Source of the DNA: Helicobacter pylori
Lineage (GTDB): Bacteria; Campylobacterota; Campylobacteria; Campylobacterales; Helicobacteraceae
DNA: 64,000 bases
NCBI RefSeq assembly: GCF_001653475.1
Contig: NZ_CP011487.1
Span: 62,001 to 126,000, forward strand
Reading direction: 5' to 3'
A model generated the notes under the pieces. The model did not search any database. It saw nothing but the letters and a program-made list of their open reading frames with translations, and had not been told where the DNA came from. A program made the position numbers and the translations under genes. This document shows, piece by piece, positions 21,749 to 32,159 of this stretch; the stretch's first letter is position 1, and each line of letters begins with the position of its first letter.

Positions 21749-21781
21749 AAGCAAGCGGGTTTTCATTAAAACCGCCCGCTT
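21749..21781 (-). terminator. Terminator after dnaK
   Basis: Read on the minus strand, AAGCGGGCGGTTTT and AAAACCCGCTT form a stem with small bulges around an ATG loop. It is followed by GCTTTTCTCATTTT. It lies about 23 bases past the dnaK stop. Confidence 0.6.
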
Positions 21782-21803
21782 AAAAGAAGTTTTTAAAAGC
21801 GTT

Positions 21804-23666
21804 TCACTCCACTTCCGCATCAATCACATCATCGTCTTTTTTCTTGGGTTGCTCGGCGTTGTTTTTATTCGCCATAGCTTCGCCTAATTTTTGAGCCGCT
21901 TGCACTAATGATTTCGTTTTGTCTTCAAGCTCAGCTTTAGTAGCGTTATCGTTTTTGACGCAATCTTTAATGGCGTTAATGGCGTTTTGGATCTCGTTAG
22001 CGTCGTTTTCATTCAAATTGGTCTTATGCTCATCAAGGCTTTTTTGGGTTTGGTGCGCCAAACTATCGGCATGGTTTCTCGCTTCAATCACTTCTTTTTT
22101 CCTAGCATCTTCTTCTTTGTGCAATTCAGCGTCTTTAACCATTTTTTCAATTTCGCTATCAGACAACCCGCTAGAGCCAGAAATTTTAATCTCTTGGCTT
22201 TTACCGGTATTTTTATCTTGAGCTGACACGGTTAAAATCCCGTTAGCGTCAATATCAAAGGTTACTTCAATTTGCGGCACGCCTCTTGGAGCTGGAGCGA
22301 TGCCTTGCAAATCAAATTTACCCAAAGATTTATTATCCCTTGCCAAATCCCTTTCGCCTTGTAAAACCATAATGGACACAGCAGGCTGGTTGTCTTCAGC
22401 GGTTGAGAACACTTGAGATTTTTTCGCCGGAATAGTCGTGCCTCTATCAATCACTTTAGTCATCACGCCCCCTAAAGTTTCAATCCCAAGGCTTAAGGGC
22501 GTAACATCTAATAAAAGCACATCTTTCACATCGCCTTTCAACACGCCCCCTTGAATGCTCGCTCCCACCGCTACGACTTCATCAGGATTGACGCTTTTAT
22601 TCAAATCTTTATGGATAAACGCTTTCACCCTTTCTTGGACTTTAGGGATACGAGTGGAGCCGCCTACCATCACCACTTCTGAAATCTCATTTTTGGTTAG
22701 CCCTGCGTCTTTGATCACGCTTTCAATTTTAGAAATCGTTTCTTCCACTAGATCTTCTGTCAAGCTTTCAAATTTAGCCCTAGTGAGTTTTTTAACCAAG
22801 TGTTTAGGCCCAGTAGCGTCCGCTGTGATAAAGGGTAAATTGATTTCAGTCTCCATTGCAGAGCTCAATTCTTTTTTAGCGTTTTCAGCCGCTTCTTTCA
22901 AGCGTTGCAACGCCATCACATCGTTTTTAATTTCAATGCCCGTTTCGCTTTTAAACTCAAGCGCTAAGAAATCAATCACACGATTGTCAAAATCATCACC
23001 CCCTAAAAACGCATCGCCCCCTGTGGCTAAAACTTCTACGACATTATCGCCTGTTTCTAAAACGGTAACATCAAAAGTTCCCCCACCCAAATCATAAACC
23101 ATGATTTTTTCGCTCTCTTTTTTATCCAAGCCATAAGCTAACGCCGCGCTTGTAGGCTCATTGATGATTCTTAAAACATTAAGCCCTGCAATCGTGCCGG
23201 CTTCTTTAGTCGCTTTTCTTTGGCTGTCGTTAAAATAAGCCGGAACCGTGATAACCGCTTCAGTAACGCTCTCGCCTAAATAACTTTCAGCGTCTTCTTT
23301 GAGCTTCATTAAAATTTTGGCTGAAATCTCTTGAGGGGTATAAACTTTACCCGAAATCTCAATCGCGCAAGCCCCATTCCTATCCACAATCTTATAAGGC
23401 AAGCGTTTTTCAGCTTCTTTAGCCTTATCTTCATTAAACATCAAACCCATGATTCTTTTAATAGAATAAATGGTTTTTTCTGGGTTGGTTACCGCTTGTC
23501 TTTTCGCGCTCTCGCCCACTAAAATCTCGCCCTTATCCGTAAAGGCTACAATAGAAGGAGTGGTGTTTTTACCCTCTTTATTGGCAATAATTTTTGCCTC
23601 ATTGCCTTCGTACACCGCCATTGCGGAGTTGGTTGTCCCTAAATCAATTCCAATAACTTTTCCCAT
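21804..23666 (-). CDS. dnaK: Chaperone DnaK (Hsp70)
   Basis: 620 residues from the ATG at 23666 ([18 protein letters not shown]); the open frame extends 16 codons further but the Hsp70 family starts here, and AAAGGATAATACT precedes it. The ATPase domain carries the phosphate-1 loop at the N-terminus, [16 protein letters not shown] near residue 190, and the adenosine motif [11 protein letters not shown]. The substrate domain follows [17 protein letters not shown], and the acidic tail is [10 protein letters not shown]. It acts with GrpE from the adjacent gene. Last gene of hrcA-grpE-dnaK, 31 bases after grpE. Confidence 0.98.
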   Translation of the reverse strand: MGKVIGIDLGTTNSAMAVYEGNEAKIIANKEGKNTTPSIVAFTDKGEILVGESAKRQAVTNPEKTIYSIKRIMGLMFNEDKAKEAEKRLPYKIVDRNGACAIEISGKVYTPQEISAKILMKLKEDAESYLGESVTEAVITVPAYFNDSQRKATKEAGTIAGLNVLRIINEPTSAALAYGLDKKESEKIMVYDLGGGTFDVTVLETGDNVVEVLATGGDAFLGGDDFDNRVIDFLALEFKSETGIEIKNDVMALQRLKEAAENAKKELSSAMETEINLPFITADATGPKHLVKKLTRAKFESLTEDLVEETISKIESVIKDAGLTKNEISEVVMVGGSTRIPKVQERVKAFIHKDLNKSVNPDEVVAVGASIQGGVLKGDVKDVLLLDVTPLSLGIETLGGVMTKVIDRGTTIPAKKSQVFSTAEDNQPAVSIMVLQGERDLARDNKSLGKFDLQGIAPAPRGVPQIEVTFDIDANGILTVSAQDKNTGKSQEIKISGSSGLSDSEIEKMVKDAELHKEEDARKKEVIEARNHADSLAHQTQKSLDEHKTNLNENDANEIQNAINAIKDCVKNDNATKAELEDKTKSLVQAAQKLGEAMANKNNAEQPKKKDDDVIDAEVE

Positions 23667-23697
23667 AGTATTATCCTTTCTTTTAAAATAAATGTTT

Positions 23698-24273
23698 TTA
23701 ATCGTTTTTAGCAATGCTCACCATTGCCGGTCTCAAAACCCTACCCTTATACTTGTAGCCCTGTTGCAAAACTTGCACGATTTTCCCGTTTTCTTTTTCT
23801 TCGCTTTTGACTTGCATGATCGCATTGTGGAAATTGGGATCAAATTCCTCTAAGCATTCAATCCCTTCAATGCCATGCCTTGCCAAAACTTCATGCAACT
23901 TTTCCATCGTAAGCTCCAAGCCCTTGGTTAAAGCACTCTCTTTATCCACTTCTATAGCGCTTCTATGAGCCCCAAGAAGCGCATCAATCACTGGCAATAG
24001 ATCCAATGCGATTTTTTCATACGCATACTCTAACGCCATGCTCTTGTCTCTTTCTAAGCGCTTTTTCACATTTTCAAAATCCGCATGCACTCTTAAGTAT
24101 TTTTCGTGCATTTCTTTATATTTAAGCTCAAATTCTTCCTTGATCTCGCATTCTTTTTCGCTCGCTTCTTGTTTTTCTCCACCTTGTTGTTCTTTGCAAG
24201 CGCAAGGATTTTCACAAGACTCTAGATTTTTTTGGCTTAAATGATCGTGTTCTTGGTTATGTTCATCTTTCAT
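23698..24273 (-). CDS. grpE: Nucleotide exchange factor GrpE
   Basis: 191-residue co-chaperone that releases ADP from DnaK. A Glu/Lys/Cys-rich N-terminal segment leads into the long dimerising helix, which contains [15 protein letters not shown] near residue 60. The C-terminal beta domain has [12 protein letters not shown] and the family end [21 protein letters not shown]. The start ATG shares one base with the hrcA stop region, indicating translational coupling within the heat-shock operon. Confidence 0.96.
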   Translation of the reverse strand: MKDEHNQEHDHLSQKNLESCENPCACKEQQGGEKQEASEKECEIKEEFELKYKEMHEKYLRVHADFENVKKRLERDKSMALEYAYEKIALDLLPVIDALLGAHRSAIEVDKESALTKGLELTMEKLHEVLARHGIEGIECLEEFDPNFHNAIMQVKSEEKENGKIVQVLQQGYKYKGRVLRPAMVSIAKND

Positions 24274-25103
24274 TATTCCTCCTTAGAAATCATTTGAAAA
24301 AACCCTTCATAATCGCATTCCAATTTCCCCACGCAAAGTAGCTGCATCCGCTTGTTTTGAAATTCTATAGGGCGCATTATTAGCATGCAATCAGGCTCTA
24401 TAAAATGCAAACCCTTTTTCAAACGCTCTAAAACCTTACCCCCTAAAATGTCAAAAAATAAAGGGCTGTTTAAAAGCGTTTTTAACCCCATTAGATTAAA
24501 GCGCGTAATTTGCGTGTTGGAATACTCCAAACGCTCTAATTGTCTGGCCAAACTCAACGCATTGACAGAAGCAGCGATTGAGCGCACTTCTCCAACGCTT
24601 CTACCCACAAGCTCTAATAAAAACTTCTCCATTTTAACGCTGTAACCCACCGCACAAGAAAACGCCAAAAAGTCCAAAATTAAAAAGCGTTTTTCGCACT
24701 CAATGACTCTTTCTAAACGCTCCAAACTGGGTTTTTTCAACAGCGTAAAAAGCCCAAAATTTTCACTCGCACTTTTCAGGCGTTTTTCATTCACCTTTAA
24801 AGCTTCAAAGCGCAACGATTTTTGCCAATAGTTTTCAAACGCCTTAAAAGTAGGCAATCTAGCACCGCTAGAATGGGCTTGATAAAGCATGCCCTCTTTA
24901 GAAAGGATTTGAAAATAATTCCTGATCGTCGCGCAAGATATTTTCAAGTTTGCCAACTCTTTTAAGCGTTTAGAACTAATGGGTTCTAAAATCTGCAGAT
25001 AGGTTTTAACAAACGCATCTAACAAACTCTCTTTTTTATTCAAATTAGAACCTACTTTAATTCTTCTTAACATCATTATTTGAAAAATCTCGTCAATCAC
25101 CAT
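24273..25103 (-). CDS. hrcA: Heat-inducible transcription repressor HrcA
   Basis: 276-residue repressor of class I heat-shock genes. The N-terminal winged helix includes [22 protein letters not shown] and the [18 protein letters not shown] recognition region. It is followed by an HSSGARLPT segment and a dimerisation core that looks diverged from other bacteria, as is known for H. pylori. In this species HrcA acts together with HspR on this same operon. The start at 25103 has no strong ribosome site; the ATG pair at codons 10-11 is an alternative. A CIRCE-like site sits upstream at 25150-25174. Confidence 0.9.
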   Translation of the reverse strand: MVIDEIFQIMMLRRIKVGSNLNKKESLLDAFVKTYLQILEPISSKRLKELANLKISCATIRNYFQILSKEGMLYQAHSSGARLPTFKAFENYWQKSLRFEALKVNEKRLKSASENFGLFTLLKKPSLERLERVIECEKRFLILDFLAFSCAVGYSVKMEKFLLELVGRSVGEVRSIAASVNALSLARQLERLEYSNTQITRFNLMGLKTLLNSPLFFDILGGKVLERLKKGLHFIEPDCMLIMRPIEFQNKRMQLLCVGKLECDYEGFFQMISKEE

Positions 25104-25124
25104 TCTTGATGAAAGAACCCTCGC

Positions 25125-25130
25125 ATTATA
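25125..25130 (-). promoter_or_regulatory. -10 box of the hrcA-grpE-dnaK promoter
   Basis: A perfect TATAAT on the minus strand, 21 bases before the hrcA ATG. It predicts a leader of about 15 bases. Confidence 0.7.
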
Positions 25131-25149
25131 GCATAAAAAGTTAATAATC

Positions 25150-25174
25150 TATCACTTGTTTTAAAAAAGTGATA
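25150..25174. promoter_or_regulatory. CIRCE-like HrcA operator
   Basis: TATCACTT, nine bases, then AAGTGATA: a perfect 8-base inverted repeat with the 9-base spacing of the CIRCE consensus (TTAGCACTC-N9-GAGTGCTAA), whose half-sites it resembles at CACT. It is centred about 44 bases before the predicted start and covers the -35 region of the operon. HrcA binding is inferred from family knowledge. Confidence 0.75.
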
Positions 25175-25313
25175 AAAATTACCCGATTTTTCTTTAAAGT
25201 TTAGTCTGTATCACTAAATTTATTTACTAGTATTAAATTAGGATTTTTTATAGAGTTAATTTAATTTAGATCTATTGGGCAACTAATAACTTTTATTAAA
25301 AAAACTTGTTATC

Positions 25314-25952
25314 ATGGCAAGCATGAACACACACACAAGAGGCATTGACAGCGGGCTGATTCATTCGCTCCAAAGCATTTCATTATCCATGTTCAGAAAA
25401 GGTTTTTTTGGGCTTTATCAAGGCTCTATTTCAGCACGCATTGGCACCAATCAATTTGTGATCAATAAAAGAAACGCTGTTTTTGATCAATTGAATGAAA
25501 ACACCTTACTGGTTTTGCATGACAAGATAGATTACCGCTGGAAAGAAGCAAGCTTGGATTCGCCCATTCATGCGAGCGTGTATAGGGAGTTTTTGGACGC
25601 TAAATTCATCGCTTACGCGCGCCCTCCTTATAGCTTGGCGTATTCCTTGCGCCACAACCGATTGCTCCCTAGAGATTATTTAGGGTATCGTTCTTTGGGC
25701 GAAGAAATCGCCATTTTTAACCCCAAAGACTATGACAGCTGGCAAGAAAGAGCGGATACAGAAATTTTACGCCAACTCCAAGAGAGCAAAAAATATTTTG
25801 TTTTCATTAAGGGGTGTGGGATTTTTGCCTACCACAGGGAGCTTTCTAAACTCATGGAAGTTTTTGATCTGATTGAAAACTCATGCAAGGTTTTACGACT
25901 AGGCGATTTAATGGATTGTTGCTATAATGATGATCCACGATTGAGCGTGTAA
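25314..25952 (+). CDS. Class II aldolase/adducin-fold protein
   Basis: 212 residues matching the N-terminal class II aldolase/adducin fold: GLIHSLQSISLSMFRKGFFG and LYQGSISARIG near the start, SPIHASVYREF with the expected histidine near residue 88, and FVFIKGCGIFAYHRELSKLM near residues 164-183. The typical HxH zinc pair after the first histidine is not obvious (ARPPYSLAY appears at that place), so catalysis is doubtful. Start chosen at 25314; the ATG at 25323 is equally possible as neither has a good ribosome site. Divergent from hrcA, 20 bases upstream of the next gene. Confidence 0.78.
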   Translation: MASMNTHTRGIDSGLIHSLQSISLSMFRKGFFGLYQGSISARIGTNQFVINKRNAVFDQLNENTLLVLHDKIDYRWKEASLDSPIHASVYREFLDAKFIAYARPPYSLAYSLRHNRLLPRDYLGYRSLGEEIAIFNPKDYDSWQERADTEILRQLQESKKYFVFIKGCGIFAYHRELSKLMEVFDLIENSCKVLRLGDLMDCCYNDDPRLSV

Positions 25953-25972
25953 AAAGCTAAAAAGGATAAAGC

Positions 25973-26269
25973 ATGACCATCAACACCCGTTACACCCCTA
26001 ATTTCACACAGCTCCAAACCTTGAACAATATCAATAATGACGCAACCATAAAGGACAGGAATCAAGTAGAGCAAGATCTACAACAAAGCAGCGTTCAAGA
26101 TGGTTTCAGCCAAGATGATACGCAAAACGCCCCTGATTTTGATCGATTACAAGCTTTAAACGCTATCAATAACGACGGCGGGATTAAAGATAGATCCCAA
26201 GTTGAGAAAAGCCTTGTTGGTGGTGAAAATACCCCTGAAATGTATTCCAACCTAGACACATACGCTTAA
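25973..26269 (+). CDS. Small acidic protein with two internal 24-residue repeats
   Basis: 98 residues, no signal peptide. Residues 11-34 (FTQLQTLNNINNDATIKDRN followed by QVEQ) and 56-79 (FDRLQALNAINNDGGIKDRS followed by QVEK) are copies of one unit, 16 of 24 positions identical by my alignment. They are separated by a Gln/Asp/Ser-rich linker. AAAGGATAAAGC provides a good ribosome site. It lies 20 bases after the aldolase-fold gene and probably shares its mRNA. No known family; function unknown. Confidence 0.75.
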   Translation: MTINTRYTPNFTQLQTLNNINNDATIKDRNQVEQDLQQSSVQDGFSQDDTQNAPDFDRLQALNAINNDGGIKDRSQVEKSLVGGENTPEMYSNLDTYA

Positions 26270-26292
26270 AGATACACATTTAAAAAGGGGTT

Positions 26293-28179
26293 TTACCATT
26301 CTTTCAAAGCCATTTTGATCGCTTCTATCACGCAATCAATCCCACCCGCTAAACTAAAAAGCCAGTATTTGTGCACATAAATGTATTCTAATTGCTTAGC
26401 CCTTAATTCGTCTTCATTATTCGTTTTTTTACACACGATTTCAGCGATATGCAATTCCTGGTGGAAGATGTAAGATTGTATCGCATCCATAAAATACGAA
26501 TTGAATCGCTTGTCATCAAAAAGCTCTTTAATGTTATCAATTTCAGCGCTCAAATTTTCTAATTTTTTAAAGTCCAACTCTTCTAATTTTTTTTCTTCAT
26601 GAAGCTTTTCCACTTCTTCTAAAAATCGCGCCACTTTCAAAAACACTTCTTCAACTTGGGTTTTTTTCTCATGGGCGTATTTGATGATTTCTTCGCATTT
26701 TTGCTCAGCAATCTTTAAATTTTTAGCCTGTTCTGATTGAGTGGGATAAATCAGATTGATAGGAGGCTTTGGCTTGGATTTATCTATTTTTTCGCACACT
26801 TCTTTAAAGGGCATTTCTTTAGTCCCTTTAATCCTAGCCCCCCCTTCAGTAGCATTAATGACTTCTAGTTTATAGGGCGTGTTAAAAATATCTTTTTCAA
26901 AAAATTCTAAGAAAAGTTTCCACACTAAAGTGGTTTCTACTTCCCCATCACCCCCATATTTTTCTATAAAGATCTTGTCTTTATCTTTTTTAGGCTTGAT
27001 CTCTCTATCGCCATAAATCGCCCCACTAGCGTGGCTGTTACCGCTTTGTGAAAAGCTCAAATCTTGCCCGATAAACACGCATCTTTTGAAACGAGAATGC
27101 ACCACTAATTCATACGCCATGTTCGCTGCGCTCATGCCTATGCCCACATAGCCATACTGGTGCAAATCAAAAAGGTTGGTGTAACCAAAGGGGCGGAAAC
27201 TGAATTGTTTAACTCCTTTTTTAATCGCTTTAATCAATCGTTTATGCACAATGGAAGTCAGAGCAAAAATAACGCCTTCTTGAAAATCTAAGGGGGTTTC
27301 TTCGTAAAATTTCGCCGTTAAATCCACCCTTTCTAAAGACAGCACAATATCAGGCTTGATACCGGCTCTGGCTAAAATAGGGAAAGAAGCGTCTATACAA
27401 AAAAGCGTTGCGTAAGGAGCGATTTCTTTTAAAAGGGGGAGCTGCTTGTTCAAACTGGGCCCGGTTGAAACAATAATAGCGGTGTCTCTGTTTTTTAAAG
27501 TGCTCACAAAATCCACTAAACTAGGGCTTTTGATGACTTCAGGCAAATTAGCGGCATGCTGTTTGATGCCTATAAGTGCGTCTTTAGCGTCATTGCCTAC
27601 GCTAATAGCACCATGCTCTAAAGCGCGCGTGAAATGCTGGTTGATTTCTATCATTTGACTGGAGTATCGTTCGTAATAAGCGTTAAAAAGTTTTAAATCA
27701 TACATTCTTGCGTATAAACGAGACTTTTTATCCATATCAAATAATGAAGCGATCATGTTGTAATTGCAAAAACTAGCATGCAATAAAATCAAACGATTTT
27801 CTAAAATCTCAGTGGAAAAATCCAAAAGATTCAGCACAATGAAAATAATCTCTATTTCAGGCTCAATGACCACCAAGCGTTTTAAATTTTCATTGCCTAA
27901 AAGCAAGCGATAAAACACCCCATTACCCAAGCCAAAATAATACAAATAAGGATAGAGCATGTAAATTTCACTATTTTGGTATAGCTCTAAGCTTGAATCT
28001 AGCGGGCTTTTTTCAAATAAGGGCGTGTTGGTTTCTTTATCTAATAGGTTGAAATTCGCGCTATCATTCCCTAAAAACACTTCGTATTTTTTGTTTTCTT
28101 TAACGGCTTTGAGTCGTGTGAACAAAAGAGGGTCTTTTTTGAAAAGAGCTTGTAAGTTTTTTTGATAAATATCCATCAT
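26293..28179 (-). CDS. Maf-type flagellin glycosylation factor (DUF115)
   Basis: 628 residues of the motility accessory factor family with a central 6-hydroxymethylpterin-pyrophosphokinase MptE-like (DUF115) domain. The core has AIIVSTGPSLNKQLPLLKE, FCIDASFPILARAGIKPD and FIGQDLSFSQSGNSHASG at about residues 235-390. The C-terminal 200 residues are Lys/Glu-rich helices. Family members transfer nonulosonic acids (pseudaminic acid in this species) to flagellin in the cytosol. It lies 59 bases downstream of flaB on the same strand, which fits that role. Confidence 0.88.
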   Translation of the reverse strand: MMDIYQKNLQALFKKDPLLFTRLKAVKENKKYEVFLGNDSANFNLLDKETNTPLFEKSPLDSSLELYQNSEIYMLYPYLYYFGLGNGVFYRLLLGNENLKRLVVIEPEIEIIFIVLNLLDFSTEILENRLILLHASFCNYNMIASLFDMDKKSRLYARMYDLKLFNAYYERYSSQMIEINQHFTRALEHGAISVGNDAKDALIGIKQHAANLPEVIKSPSLVDFVSTLKNRDTAIIVSTGPSLNKQLPLLKEIAPYATLFCIDASFPILARAGIKPDIVLSLERVDLTAKFYEETPLDFQEGVIFALTSIVHKRLIKAIKKGVKQFSFRPFGYTNLFDLHQYGYVGIGMSAANMAYELVVHSRFKRCVFIGQDLSFSQSGNSHASGAIYGDREIKPKKDKDKIFIEKYGGDGEVETTLVWKLFLEFFEKDIFNTPYKLEVINATEGGARIKGTKEMPFKEVCEKIDKSKPKPPINLIYPTQSEQAKNLKIAEQKCEEIIKYAHEKKTQVEEVFLKVARFLEEVEKLHEEKKLEELDFKKLENLSAEIDNIKELFDDKRFNSYFMDAIQSYIFHQELHIAEIVCKKTNNEDELRAKQLEYIYVHKYWLFSLAGGIDCVIEAIKMALKEW

Positions 28180-28205
28180 TCTAACTTATAAAAATAATTT
28201 ATAAG

Positions 28206-28236
28206 AAGGGCTAACGCCCCTTTGAATTAAAAGGGC
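28206..28236 (-). terminator. Terminator after flaB
   Basis: On the minus strand AGCCCTTT pairs with AAAGGGGC, and an overlapping alternative AAGGGGC/GCCCTT is also possible. It is followed by CTTATAAATTATTTTT. It lies just past the flaB stop. Confidence 0.5.
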
Positions 28237-28238
28237 TG

Positions 28239-29783
28239 TTATTGTAAAAGCCTTAAGACATTTTGTTGCACCGCATTCGCTTGCGCCATAGCAAAACTCC
28301 CGCTTTGCGCCAAAATATTGTATTTAGAAAAGTTCGCGCTTTCTTCAGCAAAATCCACATCCCTGATTTGAGATTCAGCCGCTTTAACATTCACTTGGGT
28401 TACAGAAATATTATTGATGGTTGTAACCAATTCCATTTGCACCGAACCCATATCAGAGCGGATCTTGTCTAATTGCGTGCGCGCTGAATCCGCCATGTCC
28501 ATCACAATCATCGCCCCTTTAAGGCTTGTTACCCCAGCCCCTATACCTTGAGAATTGGTTTCAGCTTGCGCGCCATTAGCGTTCGCTCCAGCTGCTGAAG
28601 CCACATTCGCATCAAAAATACCTCTAACCGCTCTCAAATTCACGGTGTATTCTGCCACCCCTTGAGCGGAATGCAAACCCACATGGCTAAAATTCACACC
28701 GCTCACAATGATGTCTCTAGCGTCGGTTCTGGTCAAGGTTAAGCGCCCAATAACCGCATGCTGTGTCCCAGAAATCCCTGCAAAATTCCCTCCCCCAAAA
28801 ACCTGACCGCTCGCGCTCGTTGCATGCACAGAAATCGCACGCCCATCAATGGAGTGTAAATTAATGCGCCCTTGAATATCCAAGCTCGCTTCCACGCCGG
28901 TCCTGTCTTTGACGGAGTTGATCGCATTAATCAATCTCCCGTCAGCGTCGTTTTTATGCACATCATTCACGGTCCCGATTTCTACGCCATTAATGGTAAG
29001 ATCTCTCACGGTTCCTGATTGCACGGGAGTGCCACCGGTAGCCATGACATTATAAGAAGCCCTAACGCCTAAAGTGTTAGAAAAACGATTGATGATTTCG
29101 CTTAACGCTCCGATCCCAGTGCCAGCACTCGTAGAAATGCGCACGGTTTCAATCTTGTAATCATTCACGCCATTGACTTGTTTGAAATTCAATCCCACTT
29201 CAGTCAAGTTTTGTGCTGCCGCACTAGCGAGCATGCCTTCGCCACTAAAAGAAGAGGTTTCCATGCGCACATGCCCAATCTTATCCGAACTCGTTGAGCC
29301 AATAGACGCTTTAACCGTGGTGTTAGAATACGCGCCAATTTGAAATTCTTTGTTAGAAAAACTTCCTGAAAGCATTTGTTGACCGTTAAAGCTTGTGGTG
29401 TTAGCGATATTGTCTAGTTCTTCTAACAACCTTTGAATATCGCTCTGGAGTGCTCTTCGGCTTTCTAAAGTTTGCCCGTCTTGAGCGGCTTGAACGGCTT
29501 TGGTTTTAATGGTGTCTAAGATTTTGATTTGCTCATCCATCGCTTTATCAGCGGTTTGAACCATACCAATAGCGTCATTAGCGTTGCGGATCGCTTGACC
29601 CAAATTCGCGCTTTGACTCCTTAAGCTATCAGCGATCGCCATCCCACTAGAATCATCAGCGGCTTTATTGATCCTAAGCCCTGAGCTTAACTTTTCAAGC
29701 GAGCTTGAAAGGTTTCTGTTGTTTTGAACCCCTACCGCATGAGAAGTTAAAGCGGCGATATTGGTATTTATCCTAAAACTCAT
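28239..29783 (-). CDS. flaB: Flagellin B (minor, hook-proximal flagellin)
   Basis: 514 residues. Conserved flagellin D0/D1 helices are at both ends: [18 protein letters not shown] and [19 protein letters not shown] at the start, and [18 protein letters not shown] and NVLRLLQ at the end. The middle third is the surface-exposed domain. FlaB is the proximal filament subunit, exported by the type III flagellar system and glycosylated with pseudaminic acid. The -24/-12 promoter at 29821-29834 shows RpoN control, as known for this gene. It is followed by a Maf gene. Confidence 0.97.
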   Translation of the reverse strand: MSFRINTNIAALTSHAVGVQNNRNLSSSLEKLSSGLRINKAADDSSGMAIADSLRSQSANLGQAIRNANDAIGMVQTADKAMDEQIKILDTIKTKAVQAAQDGQTLESRRALQSDIQRLLEELDNIANTTSFNGQQMLSGSFSNKEFQIGAYSNTTVKASIGSTSSDKIGHVRMETSSFSGEGMLASAAAQNLTEVGLNFKQVNGVNDYKIETVRISTSAGTGIGALSEIINRFSNTLGVRASYNVMATGGTPVQSGTVRDLTINGVEIGTVNDVHKNDADGRLINAINSVKDRTGVEASLDIQGRINLHSIDGRAISVHATSASGQVFGGGNFAGISGTQHAVIGRLTLTRTDARDIIVSGVNFSHVGLHSAQGVAEYTVNLRAVRGIFDANVASAAGANANGAQAETNSQGIGAGVTSLKGAMIVMDMADSARTQLDKIRSDMGSVQMELVTTINNISVTQVNVKAAESQIRDVDFAEESANFSKYNILAQSGSFAMAQANAVQQNVLRLLQ

Positions 29784-29820
29784 GTTTGCATCCTTTGCAT
29801 AGATATTTGCTGTTAGTCAA

Positions 29821-29834
29821 GCAAAGGGTGTTCC
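29821..29834 (-). promoter_or_regulatory. Sigma54 (-24/-12) promoter of flaB
   Basis: On the minus strand TTGGAACACCCTTTGC contains GG, ten bases, GC, the RpoN signature. The GC is 38 bases before the flaB ATG, giving a start near 29810. RpoN with FlgR is the known control of flaB. Confidence 0.85.
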
Positions 29835-29948
29835 AACTCTTTGATTTTGAGCACCGCTATAGTTTTTATGGTTTAATAGGGCGTTTAGTCAAAATTCTAT
29901 GCTACAATCATTCATTAATAGGTATAAACATTCCATTAAAGGCGTTCA

Positions 29949-32159
29949 ATGAAGCACCTTATTATTGTAGAATCCCCAGCAAAAGCTAAAACCATTAAAA
30001 ATTTTTTGGATAAAAATTACGAAGTCATCGCCTCTAAAGGGCATGTTAGGGATTTATCCAAATTCGCTTTAGGCATTAAGATTGATGAAACAGGCTTTAT
30101 CCCTAATTATGTCGTGGATAAAGATCATAAAGAGCTTGTCAAACAGATCATAGAGCTTTCTAAAAAAGCATCTACCACCTACATCGCTACTGATGAAGAC
30201 AGAGAAGGGGAAGCGATAGGCTATCATGTGGCATGTTTGATTGGGGGGAAATTGGAGAGCTATCCTAGGATTGTTTTTCATGAGATCACGAAAAATGCGA
30301 TTTTAAACGCTCTAAAAACCCCACGACAAATTGATATGTCTAAGGTCAATGCCCAACAAGCCAGACGCTTTTTAGATCGGATCGTGGGTTTTAAGCTCAG
30401 CTCGTTGATTGCATCAAAAATCACTAAAGGTTTGAGTGCTGGGAGGGTGCAGAGCGCGGCTTTAAAGCTTGTGATTGACAAAGAAAGGGAGATCAAAGCC
30501 TTTAAACCTTTAACCTACTTCACGCTAGACGCTTATTTTGAGTCGCATTTAGAAGCGCAACTCATTAGCTATAAGGGCAACAAACTCAAAGCCCAAGAGC
30601 TTATTGATGAAAAAAAAGCTCAAGAGATTAAAAACGAATTAGAAAAAGAAAGCTACGCTGTTTCTAGTATCGTTAAAAAATCTAAAAAATCCCCCACACC
30701 GCCCCCTTTCATGACTTCTACTTTACAGCAAAGCGCTTCCAGTCTTTTAGGCTTTTCACCCACAAAAACCATGAATATCGCTCAAAAATTGTATGAAGGC
30801 GTAGCCACCCCGCAAGGTGTTATGGGGGTGATCACTTACATGAGGACCGATAGCTTGAATATCGCTAAAGAAGCTTTAGAAGAAGCGAGGAATAAGATTT
30901 TAAAAGACTATGGCAAAGACTACTTACCCCCTAAAGCCAAAGTCTATTCCAGCAAGAATAAAAACGCCCAAGAAGCCCATGAAGCGATCAGGCCCACTTC
31001 TATTGTTTTAGAGCCAAACGCTTTAAAAGACTACCTTAAGCCTGAAGAATTAAAGCTCTATGCCTTAATTTACAAACGCTTCTTAGCTTCTCAAATGCAA
31101 GACGCTCTTTTTGAAAGCCAAAGCGTGGTTGTGGCTTGTGAAAAAGGCGAGTTTAAAGCGAGTGGCAGAAAACTCCTTTTTGATGGCTATTATAAAATTT
31201 TAGGCAATGAGGATAAGGACAAATTGCTCCCCAATTTGAAAGAAAATGACCCCATTAAATTAGAAAAACTAGAGAGCAACGCCCATGTTACAGAACCTCC
31301 AGTGCGCTATTCAGAAGCGAGTTTGATTAAAGTTTTAGAAAGTTTAGGCATAGGCAGACCCAGCACCTACGCCCCAACGATTTCCCTCTTGCAAAACAGA
31401 GACTACATCAAGGTAGAAAAAAAGCAAATCAGCGCTTTAGAGAGTGCTTTTAAGGTGATAGAAATTTTAGAAAAGCATTTTGAAGAAATCGTGGATTCCA
31501 AATTCAGCGCTTCTTTAGAAGAGGAATTAGACAATATCGCTCAAAATAAAGCCGACTATCAGCAAGTCTTAAAGGACTTTTACTACCCTTTTATGGATAA
31601 AATTGAAGCCGGGAAAAAGAATATCATCTCTCAAAAAGTGCATGAAAAAACCGGCGAATCATGCCCTAAATGCGGTGGGGAATTAGTCAAAAAAAATAGC
31701 CGTTATGGGGAGTTTATCGCTTGCAACAATTACCCTAAATGCAAATATGTCAAACAAACTGAAAACGCCAATGATGGAGTCAAGCAAGAATTGTGCGAAA
31801 AATGCGGAGGGGAAATGGTGCAAAAATTCAGCAGAAACGGGGCGTTTTTAGCTTGCAACAACTACCCTGAATGCAAAAACACCAAATCGCTAAAAAGCGC
31901 CCCTAACGCAAAAGAAGTCATAGAAGGCGTGAAATGCCCAGAATGCGGGGGGGATATTGCCTTAAAAAGGAGTAAAAAAGGCTCGTTTTATGGTTGCAAC
32001 AATTACCCTAAATGCAATTTTTTATCCAACCATAAGCCCATCAATAAGCGTTGTGAAAAATGCCATTATTTGATGAGTGAAAGAATCTATCGCAAAAAAA
32101 AGGCGCATGAATGCATCCAGTGCAAAGAACGCGTATTTTTAGAAGGAGATAATGGCTAA
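29949..32159 (+). CDS. topA: DNA topoisomerase I
   Basis: 736-residue type IA topoisomerase that relaxes negative supercoils. The Toprim domain begins LIIVESPAKAKTIKNFL with DEDREGEAIGYH near residue 80. The active tyrosine is about Y297 in GVITYMRTDS, and SAGRVQSAALKLV is conserved. The C-terminus has four Cys-x2-Cys zinc-ribbon units at about residues 570-728 (CPKCGGELV, CEKCGGEMV, CPECGGDIA, CEKCHYLM). Length is normal. Its end overlaps the next gene by 8 bases. Confidence 0.97.
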   Translation: MKHLIIVESPAKAKTIKNFLDKNYEVIASKGHVRDLSKFALGIKIDETGFIPNYVVDKDHKELVKQIIELSKKASTTYIATDEDREGEAIGYHVACLIGGKLESYPRIVFHEITKNAILNALKTPRQIDMSKVNAQQARRFLDRIVGFKLSSLIASKITKGLSAGRVQSAALKLVIDKEREIKAFKPLTYFTLDAYFESHLEAQLISYKGNKLKAQELIDEKKAQEIKNELEKESYAVSSIVKKSKKSPTPPPFMTSTLQQSASSLLGFSPTKTMNIAQKLYEGVATPQGVMGVITYMRTDSLNIAKEALEEARNKILKDYGKDYLPPKAKVYSSKNKNAQEAHEAIRPTSIVLEPNALKDYLKPEELKLYALIYKRFLASQMQDALFESQSVVVACEKGEFKASGRKLLFDGYYKILGNEDKDKLLPNLKENDPIKLEKLESNAHVTEPPVRYSEASLIKVLESLGIGRPSTYAPTISLLQNRDYIKVEKKQISALESAFKVIEILEKHFEEIVDSKFSASLEEELDNIAQNKADYQQVLKDFYYPFMDKIEAGKKNIISQKVHEKTGESCPKCGGELVKKNSRYGEFIACNNYPKCKYVKQTENANDGVKQELCEKCGGEMVQKFSRNGAFLACNNYPECKNTKSLKSAPNAKEVIEGVKCPECGGDIALKRSKKGSFYGCNNYPKCNFLSNHKPINKRCEKCHYLMSERIYRKKKAHECIQCKERVFLEGDNG

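Noticed and set aside
21562-21783. 73-codon open frame on the plus strand after dnaK
   Set aside because: Overlaps the dnaK terminator hairpin, is very basic and low-complexity, and lacks a ribosome site; not convincing as a gene.
22555-23097. 180-codon open frame antisense to dnaK
   Set aside because: Shadow of the strongly biased dnaK coding sequence; Ser/Leu/Thr-rich low-complexity translation and no ribosome site.
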